From the NCBI GenBank assembly GCA_030653935.1, contig JAURYL010000038.1, positions 91,716-155,715 on the forward strand: DNA of 64,000 nt, in the 5' to 3' direction. This DNA is from Pseudomonadota bacterium. Lineage in GTDB: Bacteria > Pseudomonadota > Gammaproteobacteria > Burkholderiales > Thiobacillaceae. How positions within the stretch are numbered: the stretch's first letter is position 1; each line of letters begins with the position of its first letter. A model generated the notes under the pieces. The model did not search any database. It saw only the letters and a program-made list of their open reading frames with translations, and was not told the origin of the DNA. The position numbers and the translations under genes were made by a program. Shown here piece by piece: positions 50,668-59,738 of this stretch.

Positions 50668-53292
50668 ATGATGTCACCCCGAATCACGGAAAACCTGGCC
50701 CGCATATTCGGCCCGGAAAACGCGCGGGTGGTGCTTTGGCACGACGCCGCCCGCGAATTCGAGGATGACTTGTCCAGCCTGGCGCTGGATGGCGTCGAGT
50801 TGTTGCGTCTGGATCAGGTGGGCGCTCTGGAAGCGAAGATCCACATCGAGACCCGGCAAGGCGCGGGCCGCTATCTGGTCTATGCCCCGTTCGAGGAACC
50901 CGAACCGGAAAAGGACTGGCTGCTGGATATTCGCCTCTACGGTCGCGCCTTCCGCGCCGATACGGCGTCCATCCTGCTCGACGACCTGGGTCTGGTGAAT
51001 CAGGCGATGCGTGCGCACCTGGCCGCGCGGTTGAAGTTTCTGCGCGCCAAGGAGCGGGTGGAACGCTTGAGGAAGTGGGTGGCGCCGCAGGATAGGGAGG
51101 CGGAGCTTGATCTGAAGATGCTGGCGGTGGTGGTGCGCGCGGAGCAGCCGGATGCTTTCGCAATCCTCACGCGCTTGTTCGTCGCGCTGGCTTCGGAAGA
51201 AGGGGGCGACCTGTTCCATTCGGTGAAGCTTTGGCAGGACATCGAGACGCTGGAACTGGATGCGGCATTCTGGGAATTGATGGCGCGGACCTTCGGCTAT
51301 GTGCAACTTCATACACAAACCCAGCCCGGTTTGATGGATTTGTTATTCCGCTTGCTGGTCACGGATTTGTCATTGGCTTTGCGCGGGGAGATGCCGGAAG
51401 CGCTGAAGCATTTTGTTTTGCCCTTGCGCGGCCTGGCGGTGAATGCCTCGGTGTTCCTGGGGCAGTGGCGCAACCATCTGGCGGCGTCCTCGGCTTACGA
51501 CAGCCTGGCGCGGCGGGCGGCCGGGGAACTGAAGGTGGCCGACCATCTTGGCGGTTTCGCACCGGAAGCCTTGGCCGATGCGATGACTTTCGAGGAAGTG
51601 GAAAAGGCCATCCTGCGCGAGTGGCGCGACCGGGTGATGAAACAGGGCCATGAAATCCGTCTGGCCGATCTGCGCGAGGCAATGCAACGTCGCCGCGATG
51701 GCCATTGGGCAAGTTCGGCCCGGCAGGCGGAAGGTTCGAATGCGTTTCGCGCCGGCTATGACGCCGTTGAGGCAGCGGCGGAACTGGCGGTACTCAAAGG
51801 CGATTTTCCGAGCGGTTTTCAATTTCCTTCGGCCGTGGAAGCGACCAAGTCTTACCAGACCAAGCTGTATCGCTTCGACCAGCTTTACCGACATTTTCAT
51901 GAGGCGGCCGATATCGTGGATCTGGCCAACTGGGATGTGTTGAAGGAACTGCGGGGCAACATCGAGGCGACCTACAACGGCTGGTTCATGCCTTTGCTGG
52001 CGACCGCCTGGGGTGGGTTCCTTGAAGGCGAAGCGGGTTTGCTGGCGCGCTGGCAGGTGTACGGCCTGGATAACCAGTACCGCTTCTTCGACCGGCATGT
52101 TCGCCCGGTACTGGAGAACGCGCCGCGCGCCCGGGTGTTTGTGTTGATCAGCGATGCTTTTCGCTATGAGGCGGCGGCGGAGTTGGTGGATGAGTTGAAC
52201 GGCAAGTACCGCTTCAAGGCTTCTCTGGGCGCCATGTTGGGCATGTTGCCCAGCTATACCGCGCTGGGCATGGCCGCATTGCTGCCGCATCGGCAACTTG
52301 GCTACAAGCCGGGCGGCGAGGTGCTGGTGGATGGCAAGCCCTGCGCCGGGATCGAGCAGCGCGGCAAGATTCTGGCGGATTACGCGGGTGTGGCGGTGAA
52401 GGCGGAGGAACTGCTGGCGATGAACAAGGACGCCGGGCGGGAGTTCGTGAAACCCTGGCGCGTGGTTTACGTTTATCACAACGTGGTGGATGCGGTGGGC
52501 GACTCGGCTTCGACCGAATCGCAGACCTTCGCGGCGGTGCGCACGGCCATCCGCGAGCTGGGCGCGATGGTGCGCTTCATCGTCAACAGCCTGAACGGCA
52601 CCACGGTGCTGGTCACCGCCGACCACGGTTTTCTCTATCAGGACTCGATGCTGGAGGCGTTCGACAAGAGTGCCCTGGATGAAAAACCGGCCGGCGCAGT
52701 GACGGCGAAGAAGCGCTATCTGATCGGCGCCGACCTGGGCGTGAATGGCAAAGCCTGGTGCGGCAATACCGCCATCACCGCGCGGATGGACCCAGGTTTG
52801 GACTTCTGGGTGCCGAAGGGCGCGAACCGTTTCCACTTCACCGGCGGTGCGCGCTTCAGCCACGGCGGCGCGATGCCGCAGGAGATTCTGGTGCCGGTGG
52901 TGACGGTGAAGGAACTGGAAGGCCGTGCGGCGGAAGCGACGGCGACGCGCAAGGTGGATGTGTCGCTGCTGGGCTCGTCGCGCAAGATTGTCAACAACAT
53001 GCAGCGCTTCGAGTTCATCCAGAACGATGCGGTGTCCGACCGGGTGCAGGCGCGCACGCTGCTGGTCTCGATACGCGAGGGCAGTGAGCCGATCAGCAAC
53101 GAAGTGGCGCTCACCTTCGCCAGCGATTCCGAGCGCATGGAAGAGCGCAAGCAAACCGCCCGGCTGATGCTGAAGGCTGGCCAGCATGACAAGAACAAGC
53201 AATACGCTTTGGTGATGGTCGATGCGGAAAGCAAGGCGGAGGTGGACCGTATCGCCTTCTCCATCGACCTGGCGTTTTCCAATGATTTCTGA
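50668..53292 (+). CDS. pglZ: BREX phosphatase-fold protein PglZ
   Basis: 874 residues, type 1 PglZ (type A). The alkaline-phosphatase-like core shows VLISDAFRYEAAAELVDEL near 493 and VTADHGFLYQDS near 648, with the metal-binding Asp/His. Start ATG 50668 (a second ATG follows at once, AGGAAATC ahead). PglZ is essential for BREX; in tested systems its alkaline-phosphatase-like domain acts as a metal-dependent nuclease. 12 bases separate it from brxL. Confidence 0.97.
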   Translation: MMSPRITENLARIFGPENARVVLWHDAAREFEDDLSSLALDGVELLRLDQVGALEAKIHIETRQGAGRYLVYAPFEEPEPEKDWLLDIRLYGRAFRADTASILLDDLGLVNQAMRAHLAARLKFLRAKERVERLRKWVAPQDREAELDLKMLAVVVRAEQPDAFAILTRLFVALASEEGGDLFHSVKLWQDIETLELDAAFWELMARTFGYVQLHTQTQPGLMDLLFRLLVTDLSLALRGEMPEALKHFVLPLRGLAVNASVFLGQWRNHLAASSAYDSLARRAAGELKVADHLGGFAPEALADAMTFEEVEKAILREWRDRVMKQGHEIRLADLREAMQRRRDGHWASSARQAEGSNAFRAGYDAVEAAAELAVLKGDFPSGFQFPSAVEATKSYQTKLYRFDQLYRHFHEAADIVDLANWDVLKELRGNIEATYNGWFMPLLATAWGGFLEGEAGLLARWQVYGLDNQYRFFDRHVRPVLENAPRARVFVLISDAFRYEAAAELVDELNGKYRFKASLGAMLGMLPSYTALGMAALLPHRQLGYKPGGEVLVDGKPCAGIEQRGKILADYAGVAVKAEELLAMNKDAGREFVKPWRVVYVYHNVVDAVGDSASTESQTFAAVRTAIRELGAMVRFIVNSLNGTTVLVTADHGFLYQDSMLEAFDKSALDEKPAGAVTAKKRYLIGADLGVNGKAWCGNTAITARMDPGLDFWVPKGANRFHFTGGARFSHGGAMPQEILVPVVTVKELEGRAAEATATRKVDVSLLGSSRKIVNNMQRFEFIQNDAVSDRVQARTLLVSIREGSEPISNEVALTFASDSERMEERKQTARLMLKAGQHDKNKQYALVMVDAESKAEVDRIAFSIDLAFSNDF

Positions 53293-53304
53293 CGAGTTAA
53301 CCCC

Positions 53305-55344
53305 ATGACCGACAACCTGAATGCCAGCCTGGACGATCTGCTGAACCAGCACTTTGCCGGCAAGGTGGTGCGCAAAGACCTGACCAAGATGATCAAGGAG
53401 GGCGCGAATGTTCCGGTCTATGTGCTGGAGTATTTGCTGGGCATGTATTGCGCCTCGAATGACGCCGAGGTGATTCGCGAGGGCATGGAGAACGTCAAGC
53501 GCATCCTGGCCGAGAACTATGTGCGCCCGGACGAGGGGGAAAAGGTCAAATCCAAGATCAAGGAGTTGGGCAGCTACAAGGTCATCGACAAGGTGACGGT
53601 GAAGCTCAACGAGAAGCGGGATGTCTACGAGGCGTTGCTGTCCAACCTGGGCGTGAAGGGCGTGGAAATTTCCAGCGCCACGGTGAAGCAGTACGAGAAG
53701 CTGCTGGCGGGGGGGATCTGGTGCATCGTCTCCATGAGCTACTTCTATGAGGAGAACCAGAAGGGTTCGCCCTTCGGCATCACCGACCTGAAGCCCATCC
53801 AGCTCCCCAATATGGACATGGAACAGTTGTTCGAGGGGCGCCGCGCGTTTACCGAAGACCAGTGGCTGGATGTGTTGACCCGTTCCACCGGCATGGAGCC
53901 CACCACGCTGGACCAGCGGGTGAAGTGGCATTTGCTGGCACGCATGATTCCGCTGGTGGAGAACAACTACAACCTGTGTGAACTGGGGCCGCGCGGCACG
54001 GGCAAGAGCCATATCTACAAGGAAATCAGCCCCAACAGCCTGCTGGTTTCCGGCGGCCAGACCACGGTGGCCAATCTGTTCTACAACATGAGCACCCGCA
54101 AGGTGGGCCTGGTGGGGCTGTGGGACGTGGTGGCCTTCGACGAGGTGGCGGGGATTTCCTTCAAGGACGCCGATGGCGTGCAGATCATGAAGGACTACAT
54201 GGCTTCCGGCTCGTTCTCGCGCGGGCGGGATTCGATCAATGCCAGTGCTTCGATGGTGTTCGTGGGCAACATCAACCAGAGCGTGGAAACCTTGGTGAAA
54301 ACCAGCCACCTGTTGTCACCGTTCCCCGAGGTGATGATCGATTCGGCTTTCTTCGACCGCTTCCACGCCTACATCCCTGGCTGGGAAGTGCCGAAGATGC
54401 GGCCGGAGTTCTTCACCAACCAGTACGGACTGATCGTGGACTACCTGGCGGAAAGCCTGCGCGAACTACGCAAATACAGCTTCGCCGACGCCATCGACAA
54501 GTATTTCAAGCTGGGCAACAACCTGAATCAGCGCGACACCATCGCGGTGCGCCGCACGGTTTCCGGCCTGTTGAAGTTGCTCTATCCCCACGGCGAATAC
54601 ACCAAGGAAGCGGTCCAGCGCTGCCTGGAATACGCCCTGGAAGTCCGCCGCCGGGTGAAGGAGCAGCTCAAGAAGATCGGCGGCATGGAGTTCTACGACG
54701 TCCATTTCAGCTACATCGACTTTGATACCCGCGAAGAACACTTCGTCAGCGTGCCGGAGCAAGGCGGCGGTGGTCTGATCCCGGAAGGCCAGATGAAGCC
54801 CGGCACTTTGCATACCATCACCAACGGCCCATCCGGCATGCTGGGCCTGTACCGTCTGGAAACCCAGGTGGTCGGCGGCAATGGCAAGCTGACCCTGTCC
54901 GGCGTCGGCAGCGGTATGGCCGGCAAGGAGCCGGTGAAAGTGGCCTTCGATTACTTCAAGGCGAATGTGTCGCGGGTCAGCGCCTCGGCCAAACCCGGCG
55001 ACCACGACTTCCACCTGCACATCGTCGAACTGCACAACACCGGCGCCTCCGAGGCCATGACCCTGCCCAGTTTCGTGACCTTCTGTTCCGCCTTGCTGGG
55101 CAAGCCGGTGCAAAGCCAGATCGTCGTGCTGGGCGACATGAGCCTGGGCGGCAGCATCATCCCGGTCGAGAATCTGGCCCAGTCGCTGCAAGTCGCCTTC
55201 GATTCAGGCGCCAAGCGCATTCTGATTCCGATGAGCAGCGTCGGCGACATTCGCACGGTGCCCGGCGAACTGTTCGCGAAGTTCCAGACCAGCTTCTACT
55301 CGGACCCGGTGGACGCGGTGTTCAAGGCGCTGGGGGTGGATTGA
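53305..55344 (+). CDS. brxL: BREX AAA+ protein BrxL (Lon-like)
   Basis: 679 residues. Walker A GPRGTGKSH at 229-237, Walker B VVAFDEVAG at about 274-282. The C-terminal Lon-like domain retains the GDMSLGGSIIPVENLAQSLQ region, but the catalytic Lys of Lon (in GGLKEKL) is aligned with Ala, so it is probably not a protease; structural work on BrxL points to a DNA-associated AAA+ ring. Last gene of the BREX operon. Confidence 0.97.
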   Translation: MTDNLNASLDDLLNQHFAGKVVRKDLTKMIKEGANVPVYVLEYLLGMYCASNDAEVIREGMENVKRILAENYVRPDEGEKVKSKIKELGSYKVIDKVTVKLNEKRDVYEALLSNLGVKGVEISSATVKQYEKLLAGGIWCIVSMSYFYEENQKGSPFGITDLKPIQLPNMDMEQLFEGRRAFTEDQWLDVLTRSTGMEPTTLDQRVKWHLLARMIPLVENNYNLCELGPRGTGKSHIYKEISPNSLLVSGGQTTVANLFYNMSTRKVGLVGLWDVVAFDEVAGISFKDADGVQIMKDYMASGSFSRGRDSINASASMVFVGNINQSVETLVKTSHLLSPFPEVMIDSAFFDRFHAYIPGWEVPKMRPEFFTNQYGLIVDYLAESLRELRKYSFADAIDKYFKLGNNLNQRDTIAVRRTVSGLLKLLYPHGEYTKEAVQRCLEYALEVRRRVKEQLKKIGGMEFYDVHFSYIDFDTREEHFVSVPEQGGGGLIPEGQMKPGTLHTITNGPSGMLGLYRLETQVVGGNGKLTLSGVGSGMAGKEPVKVAFDYFKANVSRVSASAKPGDHDFHLHIVELHNTGASEAMTLPSFVTFCSALLGKPVQSQIVVLGDMSLGGSIIPVENLAQSLQVAFDSGAKRILIPMSSVGDIRTVPGELFAKFQTSFYSDPVDAVFKALGVD

Positions 55345-55540
55345 CAAGGGATGTACCTGGACAAACCTTGGATGGACAACTTTGCCCTTCCCGCTGCCGT
55401 CAGCGGGTATGCCAGGCGCGCCGCTGAAGTCGTGGTCGCGGGTGTAGTCGTTGATCGTCACCACAGCACATAGGATGCGGTGAGGAACGAACCGCATCAA
55501 CCCAAATTGACCATTAGCCGTGGCGACGCCAGAGACCCAC
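55345..55540. other. Non-coding right flank of the BREX operon
   Basis: No supported gene. The minus strand shows an open frame with VPHRILCAVVTINDYTRDHD, but it overlaps brxL and has no recognisable family. Otherwise nothing seen. Confidence 0.4.
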
Positions 55541-55614
55541 ATGTAGCGCAGGCGTCCCGCCTGCTTCGTGGGCCTGATCAGAAGGACAAAGCAGGCGGGA
55601 CGCCTGCGCTACAT
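55541..55614. repeat. Perfect 26-base inverted repeat
   Basis: ATGTAGCGCAGGCGTCCCGC with CTGCTT, mirrored exactly by AAGCAG with GCGGGACGCCTGCGCTACAT, around a 22-base loop. Another extragenic palindrome family. Confidence 0.93.
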
Positions 55615-55722
55615 GCCTACTTCTGCTAATGGACAATCTCGGATCAAACAAACTCGACTGATATCGATGCGGTTCGCAAAGCTTTGATAAAACCCCGGCC
55701 CTTCGCTTCCCACATCTTATGA

Positions 55723-55833
55723 GCTCGCGAGGACAGCGAGCAGACCGTCCACTTCGACGAAACCTGGCACCTCTCCCGCCCCGCCGACGCCAGCCGCAGT
55801 TGGGAGATTATCGGGATCCAGCAGAACGCCTGA
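55723..55833 (+). pseudogene. Fragment of the Tim44-domain gene (3' end)
   Basis: Codons from 55723 read ARED followed by SEQTVHFDETWHLSRPADAS, then RSWEIIGIQQNA and TGA (55831-55833). This matches the last 37 residues of the protein at 35375-36256 (REEGEQTAHFDETWHLTRP...GIQQNA) with a few changes. The DNA is also clearly similar, and the downstream CCTTCGGGTCGC hairpin is kept. Only the end of the gene is present; it forms the right border of the island. Confidence 0.92.
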
Positions 55834-55857
55834 TCCAGCCGTTCCGCCCAGAACACT

Positions 55858-55886
55858 ATGGCGGCCTTCGGGTCGCTATTCTTTTA
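55858..55886 (+). terminator. Degenerate copy of the UUCG hairpin
   Basis: ATGGCGGCCTTCGGGTCGCT followed by ATTCTTTT corresponds to the terminator at 36281-36312 with a weaker stem (G-U pairs). Confidence 0.7.
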
Positions 55887-55909
55887 TCTGAATCACACCA
55901 CCATCGTGT

Positions 55910-55924
55910 TGATAACCGTTATCA
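55910..55924. promoter_or_regulatory. Fur-box candidate
   Basis: TGATAACCGTTATCA matches the 7-1-7 Fur consensus TGATAATnATTATCA at nearly every position. It lies 47 bases upstream of the iron-binding protein gene, the expected place. Confidence 0.85.
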
Positions 55925-55941
55925 TTCATGACATGATGCGT

Positions 55942-55963
55942 TCCAGTTAATTTCTGAACTGGA
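55942..55963 (+). promoter_or_regulatory. Leader hairpin overlapping the Shine-Dalgarno
   Basis: TCCAGTT-AATTTCTG-AACTGGA pairs 7 bases; its right arm includes the first bases of GGAG (55961-55964), the Shine-Dalgarno of the next gene. It could limit translation. Confidence 0.5.
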
Positions 55964-55971
55964 GTCCCACC

Positions 55972-56985
55972 ATGAAGTGCAGCAATTCCATGAAATTCCT
56001 GTTGTCCGGTGCCTTGCTGGTTGTGATGGGCCAGGCGGCCCAGGCGGCGGAAGTGGTCGTTTATTCCGCGCGCAACGAGCAGTTGATCAAGCCGCTGTTC
56101 GATGCCTACACGAAGGAAACCGGCGTGCAGGTCAAGTTCATCACCGACAAGGAAGGCCCGCTGATGGCGCGTTTGAAGGCGGAAGGGCGTAACACCCCGG
56201 CCGACATCCTGCTGACCGTTGACGCCGGCAACCTTTGGCAGGCGGCGCAGGAGGACTTGCTGAAACCGGTTGATTCCCAGGCGCTGAAAACCAATATCCC
56301 GGCCTATCTGCGCGATCCGGGCAACCAGTGGTTTGGCCTCTCGGTGCGCGCCCGCACGGTGATCTACAACCGCAACAAGGTGAAGGCGGGCGAACTGACC
56401 ACCTACGAAGACCTGGCCGGCCCGACCTGGAAAGGACGCTTGTGCCTGCGTACTTCCAAGAAGGTCTACAACCAGTCGCTGGTGGCGATGATGATCGCGG
56501 AACACGGCGAGGAGAAGACCGAGCAGATCGTGCGCGGCTGGGTAGCCAATCTGGCGACCGATCCGTTTCCCGACGACACCAAGGCGATGGAAGCCGTGGC
56601 CGCCGGCCTTTGTGACGCCACCGTGGTCAACACCTATTACTACGGCCGGCTGATGGAGAAGAAGCCCAATCTGCCGCTGGCCATTTACTGGCCCAACCAG
56701 AAAGGCAAGGAGACGGGCGTGCACGTCAACATCTCCGGCGCCGGCGTCACCAAGTTCGCCAAGAACGAGCGGGAAGCCATCAAGCTGCTGGAATGGCTGT
56801 CCTCCAGCAAGGCGCAGAACCTGTTCGCCGACGTCAACATGGAATATCCGGCCAACCGGAGCGTGATGTGGGATGCCACCGTCGCCGCCTGGGGCAATTT
56901 CAGGCAGAACCAGATCAACGTCTCGGAAGCGGGCAAGCTGCAAACCCGCGCCGTGATGTTGATGGATCGCGCTGGATACAAATGA
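55972..56985 (+). CDS. fbpA: Ferric iron ABC transporter, periplasmic binding protein
   Basis: 337 residues with a signal peptide (about 7-26, ending AQAAE). [20 protein letters not shown] at the mature N-terminus and the TYYYG tyrosines at 221-225 (iron ligands in FbpA/FutA) identify a class of Fe3+-binding proteins. Followed by permease and ATPase genes in the same direction, behind a Fur-box candidate. FutA1-like cyanobacterial proteins share this form. Confidence 0.93.
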   Translation: MKCSNSMKFLLSGALLVVMGQAAQAAEVVVYSARNEQLIKPLFDAYTKETGVQVKFITDKEGPLMARLKAEGRNTPADILLTVDAGNLWQAAQEDLLKPVDSQALKTNIPAYLRDPGNQWFGLSVRARTVIYNRNKVKAGELTTYEDLAGPTWKGRLCLRTSKKVYNQSLVAMMIAEHGEEKTEQIVRGWVANLATDPFPDDTKAMEAVAAGLCDATVVNTYYYGRLMEKKPNLPLAIYWPNQKGKETGVHVNISGAGVTKFAKNEREAIKLLEWLSSSKAQNLFADVNMEYPANRSVMWDATVAAWGNFRQNQINVSEAGKLQTRAVMLMDRAGYK

Positions 56986-57043
56986 TTCTCACCCGACAGA
57001 CTGCTAGAATGCGGACCTTACTATCCATTGGTCGGACTTCAGC

Positions 57044-58690
57044 ATGACTGCATCAGAAAGGGCGCCCGGGCCGGGCGCCTTTTCCTTTTTCTCGACCCCG
57101 CGCCTCACCGCCTGGGGTATCGCCGCGCTGACGCTGATTCCGGTGCTGGTGGTGGCTTCCGCCCTGGTCGATCCGGATCAGGAAATCTGGGCTCACCTCT
57201 GGCAATACACCTTGCCGGAACTGCTGGTGAACAGCGTCTGGCTGGCACTCGGCGTGGGCCTGGGTGTGAGTTTTCTGGGCATTTCCCTGGCCTGGCTGAC
57301 CGCCGCCTGCGACTTTCCCGGCCGTCGCTTTTTTACCTGGGCACTGTTGCTGCCGCTGGCGCTGCCGGCCTATGTGACCGCCTTCGTCTGGCTGGGCTGG
57401 CTGGATTTCACCGGGGTGCTGCCCACCTGGCTGCGCGAGACCTGGGGCATCACCCAGGTGCCGCCGATCCGCTCCCGTGGCGGCGTCATCGTGGTGATGA
57501 CGCTGGCGCTCTATCCCTACGTCTATCTCACCGCCCGCGCCGCCTTCCAGGGCCAGGGCCGACGGCTGATGGAAGCGGCGCAATCCCTCGGTATGGGCCG
57601 GGTGCGCGGCTTCTTCCGGGTGGCGCTGCCGATGGCGCGGCCGGGCATCGTCGCCGGCCTCTCGCTGGCGCTGATGGAGACCCTGGCGGATTTCGGCACG
57701 GTCTCGGTGTTCAACTACAACACCTTCACCACCGCCATCTACAAGGCCTGGTTCTCGCTGTTCTCGCTGTCCGCCGCCTCACAACTGGCGAGCATCCTGA
57801 TCTTCTTCGTGCTGGTGCTGGCGTTGCTGGAGCAAGCCTCCCGCCAGCAACGCGGTTACGCGCAATCGAGCCGCGCCGGCGGTGCCTCGGCGCGCATCCT
57901 GCTCGACGGCTGGCGGGCCGGCCTGGCCTTCAGTTTCGCCGGCGGCGTCTTTCTGCTCGCCTTCCTGGCGCCGTTCACGCAGTTGCTGGTCTGGGCCTGG
58001 CAAGCCGCCGCCATCGATCTGGACCCACGTTATTTTGAGTTCATCGGTCATTCCCTGCTGCTCTCCGGCCTCGGCGCTCTGCTGGTCGCCGCCTTGAGCC
58101 TGGCGCTGGCCTACGCGCAGCGCCTCGCGCCCTCGCCCGGAATGCTGTTCACCACGCGCCTGGCGACCATCGGCTATGCCCTGCCCGGGGCGGTGCTGGC
58201 GGTCGGCTTCTTCATTCCGGTGGCCTGGCTGGACAACCTCATCATCGACCAGACCCGCGCCTGGAGCGGCCACGAGATCGGGCAGGTGCTGGGAGGGACG
58301 CTGGTGGTGATGCTGCTCGCCTACTGCGCGCGTTTTCTCGCGGTGGGTTTCGGCACCATCGAGGCCGGCCTTGGCCGCATCACCCGCTCGCTCGACGAAG
58401 CCGCGCTGGTGCTCGGCGTCGGCGGCGCCAGAAGATTGCGCCAGGTGCATTTGCCGATGTTGCGCGGGCCGCTGCTGGTGGCGATGGCGCTGACCTTCGT
58501 CGACATCATGAAAGAACTGCCGATTACCCTGATGACCCGGCCATTCGGCTGGGACACCCTGGCCACGCGCGTGTTCGAGATGACTTCCGAGGGCGAATGG
58601 GAACGCGCCGCCCTGCCCGCCGTCGCCATCGCCATCGCCGGCCTCCTGCCCATCTTCCTGTTGATTCGACATAGCGATGCTCGCACTTGA
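57044..58690 (+). CDS. fbpB: Ferric iron ABC transporter permease
   Basis: 548 residues, a fused double permease: two six-helix halves, each with an EAA-type loop (EAAQSLGMGRVRGFFRVALPMA and DEAALVLGVGGARRLRQVHLP). Typical FbpB/HitB. Overlaps the ATPase by 14 bases. Confidence 0.95.
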   Translation: MTASERAPGPGAFSFFSTPRLTAWGIAALTLIPVLVVASALVDPDQEIWAHLWQYTLPELLVNSVWLALGVGLGVSFLGISLAWLTAACDFPGRRFFTWALLLPLALPAYVTAFVWLGWLDFTGVLPTWLRETWGITQVPPIRSRGGVIVVMTLALYPYVYLTARAAFQGQGRRLMEAAQSLGMGRVRGFFRVALPMARPGIVAGLSLALMETLADFGTVSVFNYNTFTTAIYKAWFSLFSLSAASQLASILIFFVLVLALLEQASRQQRGYAQSSRAGGASARILLDGWRAGLAFSFAGGVFLLAFLAPFTQLLVWAWQAAAIDLDPRYFEFIGHSLLLSGLGALLVAALSLALAYAQRLAPSPGMLFTTRLATIGYALPGAVLAVGFFIPVAWLDNLIIDQTRAWSGHEIGQVLGGTLVVMLLAYCARFLAVGFGTIEAGLGRITRSLDEAALVLGVGGARRLRQVHLPMLRGPLLVAMALTFVDIMKELPITLMTRPFGWDTLATRVFEMTSEGEWERAALPAVAIAIAGLLPIFLLIRHSDART

Positions 58691-59738
58691 CCACATAGCC
58701 CAGTCCTACGGCCGCAAGCCGGTTCTGAACGACGTCTCCTTCCAGCTCGCCCCCGGCCAGATCGGTTGCCTGCTCGGGCCGTCCGGTTGCGGCAAGACCA
58801 CGGCGCTGCGCCTGATCGCCGGCTTCGAAACGCTCAACAGCGGCGATATCCGCATCGACGGCCGCACGGTGGCTAGCACCGGCTGGTCGTTGCCGCCGGA
58901 ACAGCGCCAGGTCGGCCTGGTGTTCCAGGATTACGCCCTGTTCCCGCACCTGTCGGTGGCCGCCAACGTCGCCTTCGGCCTGCATGCGCTGGGGAATGAC
59001 GAACGCAATCTGCGTGTACAGCAGATGCTCAAGCTGGTCGGCCTGTCGAAGGAAGCCGCGTCCTGGCCGCATCAACTCTCCGGCGGCCAGCAGCAGCGCG
59101 TGGCCCTGGCCCGCGCCCTGGCGCCGAAACCGCGCCTGCTGCTGCTGGACGAACCGTTTTCCAATCTCGACGTGGAACTGCGGGAAAAACTCTCTCTGGA
59201 AGTGCGCGACATCCTCAAACATGAAGGCATCACCGCCCTGCTGGTCACCCACGACCAGCACGAGGCCTTCGCCATGGCCGACGTCATCGGCGTCATGAAC
59301 GCCGGCGTCATTCAGCAATGGGCCGCGCCCTACGTGCTCTACCACGAGCCGGTCAACCGCTTCGTCGCCGACTTCATCGGCCAGGGTGTGCTGCTGCCGG
59401 GCAAGGTCCTCAACAGCCACCAGGTGGAGATCGAACTTGGCGTGCTCGACGGCATGGTCGATGGCGACTGCGACGAAGATGGCGGTTGCTCCCAATGCGA
59501 ACTGGGCTGCGAGGTGGACGTGCTGATCCGCCCCGACGACATCATTCACGATGACGACAGCCTGTTGATGGCTCGGGTCGAGCGCAAGGCCTTCCGTGGC
59601 GCCGATTTCCTCTACACCCTCAAACTACCCGGTGGCGGCCGCGTCCTGGCGCAGGTGGACTCCCACCACAACCACGCCATCGGCGAATACATCGGCATCC
59701 GCCTCGGGGTGGATCACGTAGTGGCTTTCCAGAAATGA
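58677..59738 (+). CDS. fbpC: Ferric iron ABC transporter ATPase with Cys-rich insert
   Basis: 353 residues. Walker A GPSGCGKTT at 34-42, signature LSGGQQQRVALARAL at 134-148, Walker B LLLLDEPFSNLD, H-loop LVTHDQ. In the C-terminal regulatory domain four Cys stand close together: Cys265, 271, 274 and 278 (DGDCDEDGGCSQCELGC), an insertion not usual in FbpC; it could bind iron or another metal. Coupled to the next gene by ATGA overlap. Confidence 0.95.
   Translation: MLALDHIAQSYGRKPVLNDVSFQLAPGQIGCLLGPSGCGKTTALRLIAGFETLNSGDIRIDGRTVASTGWSLPPEQRQVGLVFQDYALFPHLSVAANVAFGLHALGNDERNLRVQQMLKLVGLSKEAASWPHQLSGGQQQRVALARALAPKPRLLLLDEPFSNLDVELREKLSLEVRDILKHEGITALLVTHDQHEAFAMADVIGVMNAGVIQQWAAPYVLYHEPVNRFVADFIGQGVLLPGKVLNSHQVEIELGVLDGMVDGDCDEDGGCSQCELGCEVDVLIRPDDIIHDDDSLLMARVERKAFRGADFLYTLKLPGGGRVLAQVDSHHNHAIGEYIGIRLGVDHVVAFQK

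Noticed and set aside
51370..54309. Minus-strand open frame of 979 codons
   Set aside because: It lies opposite pglZ and brxL and has the His/Gln/Arg-rich composition of an antisense shadow in GC-rich DNA; no family motif.
55204..55542. Minus-strand frame of 112 codons at the end of brxL
   Set aside because: Overlaps brxL, no recognised domain and no ribosome binding site.
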